Of a DNA stretch of 19,226 nucleotides, positions 8,112 to 14,584 are shown piece after piece. Position numbers and translations under genes: made by a program. The notes beneath the pieces are model-generated. The model was not told the origin of the DNA, did not search any database, and saw nothing but the letters and a program-made list of their open reading frames with translations. How positions within the stretch are numbered: the first letter of the stretch is position 1; each line of letters begins with the position of its first letter. This DNA comes from DATDAH01 sp036525535 (GTDB lineage: Bacteria; Actinomycetota; Acidimicrobiia; Acidimicrobiales; DATDAH01). The stretch lies in assembly GCA_036525535.1 (NCBI GenBank), contig DATDAH010000118.1, positions 1 through 19,226 of the forward strand, read 5' to 3'.

Positions 8112-9367
8112 CACGGCGGCTCGACCCCCAGGGCCCGGCACACCCGCAGCGCGCTCTGCACCCCGTCCTCGTGGAACCCGTAGCCCCAGTAGGCGCCGGC
8201 GAACGACGTGCCCTCGTGGCCGCTGATCTCGCCGTGGCGGCCCTGGGCCCGCACCGCCGCGGCATCGAGCACGGGGTGGTCGTACTCGAAGGTGTCCAGG
8301 ACCCGGGCCGGGTCGATGTCGTCGTGGCGGTTGAGCGTGACCAGGACCGGCGTCGGCGACGGGATCCCCTGGAGCTGGTTCATGGAGTAGGTGACGGCCA
8401 CCTGGCTCCGGTCGTCGGCCGTGCGGTGGTAGTTCCAGCTCGCCCACGCCCGCCGGTTCCGGGGCAGGAGCCCCCGGTCGGTGTGGAGCGTGGCCCGGTT
8501 GGGCTGGTAGCGGATGGCCCCGAGGATCTCACGTTCCGCCGGCGTCGGGTCGGCCAGGAGGCGCAGGGCCTGGTCGCTGTGGGTGGCGATGACCACGTGG
8601 TCGAACTCCCGCAGGGCCCCGACCGCCGTCCGGAGCTCGACCGTACCCGTCTGCCTGCGCCGGACGACCTTCTCGATCCCGTCGTCGCACCGCACGCGCC
8701 CGCGCAGCGGGCGGAGGATGGCGTCCACGTACCGGGCGGAGCCGCCCTCGATCGTGCGCCAGCGGGGCCGGTCGCCCAGCTGCAGCAGGCCGTGGTTGTC
8801 GAAGAAGCGGGCGAAGGTGGTGAGGGGGATGTCGGCGAACGACCTCGGGTCAGCCGACCAGATGGCCGAGCCCAGGGGGACGAGGTAGCCGTCGAGGAGC
8901 TGGCGCGACCACCGCCCCGACGCCAGGAACTCGCCGAGTGTGAGGTCGCCCTCCACGCCGTCGGCGGCGACCCGCCGGGCCGCTCGGTTGAACCGGGCCA
9001 CGTCGGCGAGCATGCGCAGGAAAGCCGGGTCGGCCAGGTTCCGGCGCTGGGCGAACACGGTCGAGAGAGAGGTGCTCCGCCACTCCAGTCCGGTGCGCTC
9101 GTCGGCCACGCTGAAGCTCATGTCGCTCGGCTTGGTGGCCACGCCGAGGTGGGCCAGCAGGGCGACGAAACCGGGGTAGGTGCGCTCGTTGTAGACGATG
9201 AAGCCGGTGTCGACGGCGTGGCGCTCACCGTCGACGTCGACCTCGACCGTGTTGGCGTGCCCGCCCGGCCGACCGTCGACCTCGTACAGGGTGACCTCGT
9301 GGCGGGAGTGCAGCAGGTGGGCGCAGACGAGGCCCGACACACCACTGCCGATGATCGCAACTTGCAT
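8108..9367 (-). CDS. FAD-dependent amine-oxidase-like NAD(P)/FAD-binding protein (COG2907 type)
   Basis: A 419-residue flavoprotein. It opens with the dinucleotide-binding loop GSGVSG (residues 7-12) and an acidic residue ending strand 2 (YEVDGRPGGHANT). The segment DTGFIVYNERTYPGF at 53-67 is typical of the COG2907 amine-oxidase-like group, related in fold to phytoene desaturases and protoporphyrinogen oxidases. Closest functional analogy is a flavin desaturase or oxidase acting on acyl chains, such as those working with Cfa-like methylases in bacterial furan-fatty-acid synthesis; this is inference from context. It is the first gene of the five-gene operon. There is no usable ribosome site before the ATG at 9367. 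A -10 box only 8 bases upstream suggests a leaderless transcript. Confidence 0.9.
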   Translation of the reverse strand: MQVAIIGSGVSGLVCAHLLHSRHEVTLYEVDGRPGGHANTVEVDVDGERHAVDTGFIVYNERTYPGFVALLAHLGVATKPSDMSFSVADERTGLEWRSTSLSTVFAQRRNLADPAFLRMLADVARFNRAARRVAADGVEGDLTLGEFLASGRWSRQLLDGYLVPLGSAIWSADPRSFADIPLTTFARFFDNHGLLQLGDRPRWRTIEGGSARYVDAILRPLRGRVRCDDGIEKVVRRRQTGTVELRTAVGALREFDHVVIATHSDQALRLLADPTPAEREILGAIRYQPNRATLHTDRGLLPRNRRAWASWNYHRTADDRSQVAVTYSMNQLQGIPSPTPVLVTLNRHDDIDPARVLDTFEYDHPVLDAAAVRAQGRHGEISGHEGTSFAGAYWGYGFHEDGVQSALRVCRALGVEPPW

Positions 9368-9375
9368 CAGGTGGA

Positions 9376-9404
9376 AGTCTATTTAGCACTAAAGAAGGAG
9401 ACAA
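9376..9404 (-). promoter_or_regulatory. Operon promoter: TTGTCT - 17 bases - TAGACT, leaderless
   Basis: Reading leftward, a -35-like TTGTCT (9404-9399) and a -10-like TAGACT (9381-9376) are separated by exactly 17 bases. Each matches four of six consensus positions. Transcription would begin at or next to the flavoprotein ATG (9367), which has no ribosome site, so a leaderless message is likely. This is the only good promoter found for the five-gene operon. Confidence 0.6.
9382..9393. promoter_or_regulatory. AT-rich inverted repeat in promoter spacer, candidate operator for the CarH-like regulator
   Basis: TTTAG-CA-CTAAA is an inverted repeat with perfect 5-base arms, wholly inside the -35/-10 spacer and touching the -10 box. 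It stands out in a strongly GC-rich sequence. A bound repressor or MerR-type regulator here would block or distort RNA polymerase binding. Assignment to the B12-binding regulator is inference from position and operon membership. Confidence 0.5.
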
Positions 9405-9438
9405 CCTCGCGCCCCCAAATCCCAGCAGAACCGAGGAA

Positions 9439-9462
9439 GGCGGTTCCACCGCCGACTGGCGG
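9439..9462. promoter_or_regulatory. Two mutually exclusive hairpins upstream of the stress-protein gene
   Basis: GGCGGT (9439-9444) and ACCGCC (9448-9453) form a perfect 6-base stem with a TCC loop. The middle arm can instead pair as CCGCC with GGCGG (9458-9462) around a GACT loop. The element is about 80 bases before the stress-protein ATG and behind the leftward operon promoter. It could be an RNA switch in a long leader or a set of half-sites for a protein; neither is shown. Confidence 0.3.
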
Positions 9463-9476
9463 GATCCCCCTTCGAT

Positions 9477-9492
9477 CTGATCACACGATCAG
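9477..9492. promoter_or_regulatory. Inverted repeat CTGATC-acac-GATCAG upstream of the stress-protein gene
   Basis: A perfect 6-base inverted repeat with a 4-base spacer lies 52 bases before the universal stress protein ATG, in an otherwise unassigned 177-base intergenic region. The 10-base centre-to-centre arm spacing (one helical turn) suits a dimeric DNA-binding protein. The regulator is unknown. Confidence 0.35.
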
Positions 9493-9544
9493 CGGTCCTG
9501 GCCAGCTCCTTGCGCTCCGGAGACCGCGATGGAACGCTGGCCTG

Positions 9545-10357
9545 ATGCAACCGTTCGATCGAATCCTGGTGCCTCTCGACGGGTCGTCGGCGGCGGACCG
9601 TGCGTTGGGTCCTGCCCTCGTCCTGGCGCACCGGACGGGCGTTCCCCTCACCCTTCTCAGCCAGGAGGTGGCGGGCTCGGAGGAGGGGAGAGGTGGTCAC
9701 CTGGCTCGGTTGGCGGCCCGCCACGGAGACGGGGCCACCGTCGACACCATGCTCGTCGACCGGGAGTCGGCGGTCCTCGCCATCACCGAAGCCTGTCGAC
9801 CCGGCACGCTCGTGTGCATGGCCTCGCACGGTCGCGGGCGATCCGAGGCCATGCTCGGCAGCGTGGCCGAGGCGGTCCTGCGCACGGTGCACCAGCCGGT
9901 GCTCATGGTGGGGCCCGAGACAGACGCCGACCGATCCCTGGAGGAGGGCCGCCTGGTCGTGTGCTTGGATGGGTCGGTCACCGCCGCACGAGCGCTCGAT
10001 CCCGCTCGGAGCTGGTCCGTCCTGCTTGGTCTCCCCTTGTGGCTGGTGACCGTGGCCCCCGCCGGGGCACCACTCGATCGCAGCGAGGGATATGACGTCC
10101 TCGAGAGCGGTGAACTCGCAGCTGTCGCCGAGCACCTGGGTGGGGTCGAAGGTTGGGAGGTCCTCCACGACGACGATCCGGTCCAGGCGCTGGCGCACCT
10201 GGCGGCCGCAGATGTCGCGCTCCTGGTCATGACCACGCACGGGCGGACGGGCTGGCAGAGACTCGCGGTCGGCAGCGTGGCTTCGGCGACGATCCATAGA
10301 GCGCCAGTGCCGGTATTGACGATCCCCGGCTCGTCGCAGGAGCACCTCCGCACGTAG
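9545..10357 (+). CDS. Tandem universal stress protein (two UspA domains)
   Basis: A 270-residue cytoplasmic protein with two UspA domains, at about residues 1-123 and 134-262. Proteins of this layout in actinobacteria bind ATP and respond to starvation, hypoxia or redox stress. Each domain begins with a beta strand and an Asp (ILVPLDGS, VVCLDGS) and ends with a PVLMVGP- or PVLTIPG-type strand. The ATP motif G-x2-G-x9-G(S/T) is kept in spacing in domain 2 (THG, nine residues, GS at 243-244). In domain 1 only eight residues separate the glycines (G96, G105), so nucleotide binding there may be weakened. The first Gly of the motif is Ala or Thr in the two domains. The ATG at 9545 lacks a strong ribosome site. 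Transcribed away from the lipid operon. Confidence 0.9.
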   Translation: MQPFDRILVPLDGSSAADRALGPALVLAHRTGVPLTLLSQEVAGSEEGRGGHLARLAARHGDGATVDTMLVDRESAVLAITEACRPGTLVCMASHGRGRSEAMLGSVAEAVLRTVHQPVLMVGPETDADRSLEEGRLVVCLDGSVTAARALDPARSWSVLLGLPLWLVTVAPAGAPLDRSEGYDVLESGELAAVAEHLGGVEGWEVLHDDDPVQALAHLAAADVALLVMTTHGRTGWQRLAVGSVASATIHRAPVPVLTIPGSSQEHLRT

Positions 10358-10403
10358 CGTCGGCGGCCGTGCTCGCCGAGCCGTTCGACGGTGCAGCGCC
10401 GGT

Positions 10404-11576
10404 TCAGCGCCGGGTCGACCGGGCGGGCAGCGGTGGCGGGGGCGGGGGCGGTATCGACGCCGGGCGGCGGACAAGGTGCCGGACCGCGAGCTCGGCGTCC
10501 GCGGCCCGGGCCATGCCCACGACCCGACCGGCTTGGACGACGGCCGCGGCATCGACCCCGCCGTCCAGCAGCCCGCTCGCCTCGACGAGGTCGTCGGGGC
10601 CGAGGACCGGCGCGTCGGCGTCGGCGATCTCGCCCACGCGGGCGCCCGTCGGGGCCCTGGCCAACTGCACCTCGGTCACCAGCCCGACGTAGGTCCCGTG
10701 CGCCGTCACGACGGGGAACACCTCGTGACCCCGAGCCCCGAGCTTCGCCACGACGTCGACGGCCGTCGCCTCGGCCGGGAGGCGCAGCGGGTCCTGGTGC
10801 ATCACGACCCGCACCCGCAGGTCCTGGATGAGGGCGTGGGCTTCGGCGGCGGCCTCCTCGGCGACGCTCCCGACGTAGACGAACGCCCCGATGAGGAGGA
10901 GCCACACGTTGAGCACGAAGCCGGCGACGATCATCAGGACGGCGAAGACGCGGCTCACCCGGACCGCCACGTGCGTGGCCCGATCGCGGTCCCACCGTTC
11001 CTCGAGGGCGGCTCGGAACACCCGACCCCCGTCGAGGGGGAGGGCGGGCAGCAGGTTGAAGCCGGCGAGCAGGAGGTTGACCCACGCCAGCCGAACCAGG
11101 ATGTCGCCGTCGTAGAGGGTGGGAGGCCAGAGGGAGGCGCCGGCGACGACGGCCGCCGCGGCGAACAGAGCGGCCAGGGCGAGGCTCATCACGGGACCGG
11201 CGGCGGCGATGCGCAGCTCCACGGCCGGGTCCTCGGGCATCCGGGCCATCTTGGAGATCCCCCCGATCGGCAGCAGCTCGATCTCGACGATCGGGATGTC
11301 GTGACGGCGGGCCACCACGCTGTGGGCCAGCTCGTGGAGGGTGACGCAGCCGAAGAGGGCGACCAGCCAGAGGATGGCACTGACGGGGCCCGGACTGTCG
11401 GGCGCGGTCGAGGCGACGGCCACCAGGGCCAGGAGCACCAGGAAGGTGCCGTGGACGCGGATGTCTATGCCGGCCAGCGAGCCGACCCGCACCGAGAACC
11501 GCCGACGCCCACCCTGACACCGGCCCGACGGCGCCGGGACTGCGTCGTCGTCGGGCGCGCCCGTCTCCACGGCCAT
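10404..11576 (-). CDS. M50 site-2-protease homologue with CBS-like C-terminal region
   Basis: A 390-residue intramembrane zinc metalloprotease, similar in layout to Rip3-type actinobacterial proteins. The zinc motif HELAH is at residues 81-85 inside a hydrophobic helix. The second catalytic motif is N174-LLP-ALPL-D182-GG. Hydrophobic helices lie at about 42-58, 65-83, 122-148, 161-178 and 207-235. The region 245-370 looks like a pair of CBS domains (for example VVMHQDPLRLPAEATAVDVV and VFPVVTAHGTYVGLVTE), which usually sense adenine nucleotides. The protein ends in a proline-rich, basic tail. A near-perfect ribosome site, GGAGGTGAT, precedes the ATG. Such proteases cut membrane-held anti-sigma factors, but no sigma/anti-sigma pair is in this window. 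The substrate is therefore unknown. Confidence 0.92.
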   Translation of the reverse strand: MAVETGAPDDDAVPAPSGRCQGGRRRFSVRVGSLAGIDIRVHGTFLVLLALVAVASTAPDSPGPVSAILWLVALFGCVTLHELAHSVVARRHDIPIVEIELLPIGGISKMARMPEDPAVELRIAAAGPVMSLALAALFAAAAVVAGASLWPPTLYDGDILVRLAWVNLLLAGFNLLPALPLDGGRVFRAALEERWDRDRATHVAVRVSRVFAVLMIVAGFVLNVWLLLIGAFVYVGSVAEEAAAEAHALIQDLRVRVVMHQDPLRLPAEATAVDVVAKLGARGHEVFPVVTAHGTYVGLVTEVQLARAPTGARVGEIADADAPVLGPDDLVEASGLLDGGVDAAAVVQAGRVVGMARAADAELAVRHLVRRPASIPPPPPPPLPARSTRR

Positions 11577-11646
11577 GGGACCATCACCTCCACCCCCACG
11601 GTGCCGCCGCCGGGCCCTGACGCAAAGGGTCCAAGGTCACGTTTCG

Positions 11647-11662
11647 CCCGGTCGCGACCGGG
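11647..11662. promoter_or_regulatory. 16-base perfect palindrome between divergent protease and RNase Z genes
   Basis: CCCGGTCGCGACCGGG reads the same on both strands. It lies 30 bases before the RNase Z ATG and 70 bases before the protease ATG, near where the -35 of the rightward gene would be. It may be a shared operator, or a stem without a loop. Chance occurrence in GC-rich DNA cannot be excluded. Confidence 0.35.
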
Positions 11663-11678
11663 TGCGGCAGGGGTGCCG

Positions 11679-11684
11679 TACCGT
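11679..11684 (+). promoter_or_regulatory. Possible -10 box of the RNase Z gene, leaderless arrangement
   Basis: TACCGT fits the TAnnnT pattern of actinobacterial -10 boxes and ends 7 bases before the ATG at 11692, where no ribosome site exists. That placement would make the message leaderless. No clear -35 hexamer was seen; the 16-base palindrome occupies that position. Confidence 0.35.
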
Positions 11685-11691
11685 CGGGGCC

Positions 11692-12639
11692 ATGCCGGTC
11701 GAGCAGTCGGAAGGGCCCGAGGCCCAGGCCGCCAACCGGGCGTTGCTGGTGCTGGGCACCGCGGCGCAGAGCCCCACCCGAGAGCGTCACCACAACGCCC
11801 ACGTGTTGCGCTGGGACGGCCAGCTCGTCCTGTTCGACCCGGGTGAGAGCGCCCAGATCCAGCTCGGCCGCGGTGGGGTCAAGGCGGCGGCGATCGACCG
11901 GGTCTGCTTCACCCACCTCCACGGCGACCACTGCCTGGGGCTGCCCGGCTTCATCGAGCGTCGATCAAACGACGGCGTCGACCGGCCGTTGCACCTGCAC
12001 TATCCAGCGGCCAGTGAGGGGCACCTGCGCAATCTCCTGGACGCCACGGAGGACACCGGCCCGGTCGACCTCCGCCTCCACCCCGTCCCCGATGGCCCCC
12101 ACGAGCACGACGCCGGGCCCTTCCGCCTCGTGTCGCGGCCGCTGGACCACACCGTGCCCGCCGTGGGCTGGCGCCTGGAGGAGCCGGCCCGCCGGCACCT
12201 GCTGACCGACCGGCTGGCCGAGCTCGGCATCCGGGGGGAGTCGGTCGGCCGGCTCCAGCGGGACGGCGAACTGGAGGTGGGCGGGCGCCGCGTGACCATC
12301 GACGAGATGAGCGAGGCCCGGCCCGGCCAGGTGTTCGCCTTCGTGATGGACACGCGCCGTTGCCCCGCTGCCGTGGAGCTGGCCCGTGACGCCGACCTGC
12401 TGGTGTGCGAGTCGACCTACCGCACGGGCGAGGAGGACCTGGCCGAGGCCCACGGCCACCTCACGGCGGGCCAGGCCGCCGACATCGCCCGCGAGGCCGG
12501 GGCGCGCCGGCTGGTGCTGGCCCACTTCTCCCACCGCCACCCCGACTCGGCGGTGTTCGCCCTTGACGCCCGTCCGGTGTTCCCGGAGGTGGTGGCGGCC
12601 GACGACCTGACCTGGGTGGCCGTCCCCGCCCGGCGCTGA
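11692..12639 (+). CDS. rnz: Ribonuclease Z-like metallo-beta-lactamase-fold nuclease
   Basis: A 315-residue metallo-beta-lactamase-fold protein that matches RNase Z, the endonuclease that trims the 3' end of tRNA precursors. LVLGTAAQSPT opens the fold, and LFDPGESAQIQ corresponds to the DCGEGTQ-type segment. The metal motif HLHGDH covers H75, H77, D79 and H80. Further ligands are suggested by LDHTVPAVGW, FVMDTR, CESTY and the closing AHFSHRH. Length fits the short bacterial form. The ATG at 11692 is chosen because family similarity starts about 17 residues later; the open frame extends upstream to 11575 but would overlap the divergent gene and promoter. Specificity for tRNA is inferred from motif similarity, not proven; a related arylsulfatase-like hydrolase is less likely. 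Confidence 0.85.
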   Translation: MPVEQSEGPEAQAANRALLVLGTAAQSPTRERHHNAHVLRWDGQLVLFDPGESAQIQLGRGGVKAAAIDRVCFTHLHGDHCLGLPGFIERRSNDGVDRPLHLHYPAASEGHLRNLLDATEDTGPVDLRLHPVPDGPHEHDAGPFRLVSRPLDHTVPAVGWRLEEPARRHLLTDRLAELGIRGESVGRLQRDGELEVGGRRVTIDEMSEARPGQVFAFVMDTRRCPAAVELARDADLLVCESTYRTGEEDLAEAHGHLTAGQAADIAREAGARRLVLAHFSHRHPDSAVFALDARPVFPEVVAADDLTWVAVPARR

Positions 12640-12657
12640 AGGGTCGCGGGCCACCAA

Positions 12658-12682
12658 GGTGCGGAGGCTCCCGATCCGCGCC
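12658..12682. terminator. Hairpin between convergent RNase Z and NuoF-like genes
   Basis: GGTGCGGA (12658-12665) pairs with TCCGCGCC (12675-12682) through eight pairs, including one G-T wobble, around a 9-base loop. It sits in the 78-base convergent gap and could end transcription from the RNase Z side. No T-run follows. Confidence 0.3.
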
Positions 12683-12717
12683 TCAAGCCGAGCGTTCGCC
12701 TCAGCGCTATGAAGGGC

Positions 12718-14193
12718 TCAGCCGGTCGGGGGGTGAACGAGCTCGGCGGGTCGGTCGGCGGGGGACTTGCCCGACCAGCGGGGGTCGAAGCTCCAGTCCG
12801 GCTGCTTGTCCCGGTGGGCCTCGTCGAGGACCGCCCGGGACCCCTGGAGGTCGGCGATCGAGGCGACGAGGATGGGCTCGGCGGGCGGTGCGTTCCCCTC
12901 GATGTGGGCCAGGAGCTCGTCGCCGAAGTCGTCGAGAACGCTCTGCAGGACCAGCTCGTACTGGGTCGCCAGGTTGCAGCGGGCGCCGTTGGTCACGGTC
13001 CGCAGGCGATCGCGGATGGCCTCGAGGTCGTGGCGGTCGGCCTGGGAGCGGCGGACCCGGCCGAACAGGTCGGCGAGGGCCAGGCCGTCCTCCTTGCAGG
13101 GGATGCAGAGGCCGCAGGACTCGATGGACAGGAAACGGGCCGCACCCTCGGCCACGGCGGCCATGTCGTCGCGGTCGTCGAACACGATGAAGGCGCCGGC
13201 GCCGAGCATGCCTCCGACGTCGCGAAGGCCCTCGAAGCTGACGGGCGTGTCGAGGCGGTCGACGGGCAGCAGCGGGGTGGCCGCACCGCCGAGGACCGCC
13301 TTGATCTCGTGACCGGGCTCGGCCCCGCCCCCGATGTGCTCGATGACCTCCCGCAACCGGGTGCCCATGGCGACCTCGCCGACGCCGTGGCGCTGGGTCG
13401 CGCCGGTCACGGTGCAGACCAGGGAGCCCGGCGAGTCCGGCGTGCCGATCGAGCGGAACCACTCGGGCCCCTCGGCGACGATGCCGGGCACGTTGGCCAG
13501 GGTCTCGACGTTGTTCACCAGCGTCGGGGACCCGACGGCGTCACGCCCAGGGCCGGCCAACTCGACATGGGCCGCCGACGCGCTGAAGTGCTCGGGCCCG
13601 ACCTGACGGTCGAGGACCTCGTGCACGCCGCGGCGGTAAGGCGGGGCGATCCGGGGGAACGGAGGACGCCCGTCGATGGCCTCGAGCATGGCTGTCTCTT
13701 CGCCGTAGAGGTACTCGTCGGGGCCCTCGAAGATCGTGATGGCGAGCCCGTCGAACCAGCCGGCATCGACCGATTCGGCGATCGCCCCGTCCAGGCGATG
13801 CCGGAGCTCGGTGTACTTGCCCTTGAGGGCCACGATGACGTCGTCGGCGCCCACCGCCCACGCGGCGATGACGGCGCCCTCGAGCACCAGGTAGGGGTTG
13901 CGGAGCAGGATTGCCCGGTCCTTGAAGGAGCCCGGCTCGCCCTCGGCGGCGTTGACGACCATCGACGGCTCCACCGTCGCCCCCGTCCCGTAGGCCCGCA
14001 CCGTGCGCCACTTCGGCCCACAGGGGATCCCCGCCCCACCCCGGGCCCGCAGCCCGGCGTCCTCGACCAGGTCGATCACCGCCCCGGGCCCGACCGCTGC
14101 GGCCACCGTCAGTGCCCGCCCACCACCCGCGTCCAGGTACTTCTGCAGGCTGGCCAGGGGAGCGGAGGCAAGGGTCCGGGTGACCGCCGTCAT
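12718..14193 (-). CDS. NuoF-like NADH-binding flavoprotein, free-standing
   Basis: A 491-residue relative of the 51-kDa NADH-binding subunit of complex I (NuoF/HoxF/FdsB group). The FMN/NADH motif GLRARGGAGIPCGPKW spans 47-62, with EGEPGSFKDR at 84-93, GEETAMLEAIDG at 164-175 and PTLVNNVETLANVP at 223-236. Four cysteines for a [4Fe-4S] cluster are seen, C360, C363 and C366 (ESCGLCIPC) and C406. No NuoE-like thioredoxin domain is fused, and no other nuo gene is adjacent. A tail of about 55 residues follows the cluster domain and matches no motif I know. The protein likely oxidises NAD(P)H and passes electrons to a soluble carrier. The ferredoxin and P450 upstream on the same strand are possible partners. 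The ATG at 14193 has a weak ribosome site. Confidence 0.88.
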   Translation of the reverse strand: MTAVTRTLASAPLASLQKYLDAGGGRALTVAAAVGPGAVIDLVEDAGLRARGGAGIPCGPKWRTVRAYGTGATVEPSMVVNAAEGEPGSFKDRAILLRNPYLVLEGAVIAAWAVGADDVIVALKGKYTELRHRLDGAIAESVDAGWFDGLAITIFEGPDEYLYGEETAMLEAIDGRPPFPRIAPPYRRGVHEVLDRQVGPEHFSASAAHVELAGPGRDAVGSPTLVNNVETLANVPGIVAEGPEWFRSIGTPDSPGSLVCTVTGATQRHGVGEVAMGTRLREVIEHIGGGAEPGHEIKAVLGGAATPLLPVDRLDTPVSFEGLRDVGGMLGAGAFIVFDDRDDMAAVAEGAARFLSIESCGLCIPCKEDGLALADLFGRVRRSQADRHDLEAIRDRLRTVTNGARCNLATQYELVLQSVLDDFGDELLAHIEGNAPPAEPILVASIADLQGSRAVLDEAHRDKQPDWSFDPRWSGKSPADRPAELVHPPTG

Positions 14194-14445
14194 GACGGAC
14201 CGCCGCCTTCGGGCTTGGCCGCCTTGGCGGCGTGGGTAGCGACCGATCGCATGTTCATCGCAGCCGGTGTCATGCCCTTCAGCCTCTGCCGCCCCTCACC
14301 ACCCGAATAGGGCCGAAGGGCCCTCCGCCCAGGATGGGACGTGCGTCCTCGCACCTGAGGGCTTGCCGGGTTGTCTCCGGTGGGCGTCGCGGGGTCACCG
14401 CGGATCGCAATCCTTTCCGACTGCCGGGGGGCCGGGGCCCGGAGG
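14194..14445. other. Intergenic region upstream of the NuoF-like gene
   Basis: About 250 bases without a convincing gene. The one clear structure is a 6-base stem, AGGGCC (14309-14314) and GGCCCT (14319-14324), with a 4-base loop. It may end transcription of the ferredoxin-P450 operon. I saw no reliable promoter for the flavoprotein gene. Confidence 0.4.
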
Positions 14446-14584
14446 TCAGCCGGTGAAGACCGGGGCCGCGGGTACCGGGCCGTTGGCCTCGGCGAAGGTG
14501 AGCGGGAAGGCGAAGCGGGGCCAGGAGCAGGGCCACCAGCAGGCCGGCGAGGGCGACCACGTGCCCGGCGGGCCGAGCGGTCAT
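14446..14584 (-). pseudogene. Tiny ORF downstream of P450, apparently frameshifted
   Basis: An ATG at 14584 overlaps the P450 stop by 4 bases (ATGA) and opens with a hydrophobic stretch, HVVALAGLLVALLLA, resembling a membrane helix or signal. From a run of four C (leftward; 14520-14517) onward, the strong GC bias at third codon positions moves to the next frame. That frame reads ARFAFPLTFAEANGPVPA and on to a TGA at 14448. Removing one C would give a single 45-residue peptide with consistent codon use. Without the change, the original frame runs on to 14279 with poor codon bias. So this is a real frameshift, a sequencing error or programmed slippage. Function unknown; coupling to the P450 suggests a linked role. 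Confidence 0.5.

Noticed and set aside
8171..9544. A plus-strand open frame running into the universal stress protein, giving a 728-residue fusion
   Set aside because: The first part is antisense to the flavoprotein and the operon promoter and has no domain; UspA similarity begins at the ATG at 9545.
11575..11691. Upstream extension of the RNase Z-like gene
   Set aside because: It would cross the divergent promoter region and the palindrome, and has no similarity to the family's N-terminus.
14279..14445. Remainder of a 101-codon frame after the P450
   Set aside because: Codon bias is lost beyond the CCCC run, and the composition looks like random GC-rich sequence; the shifted frame is more gene-like.
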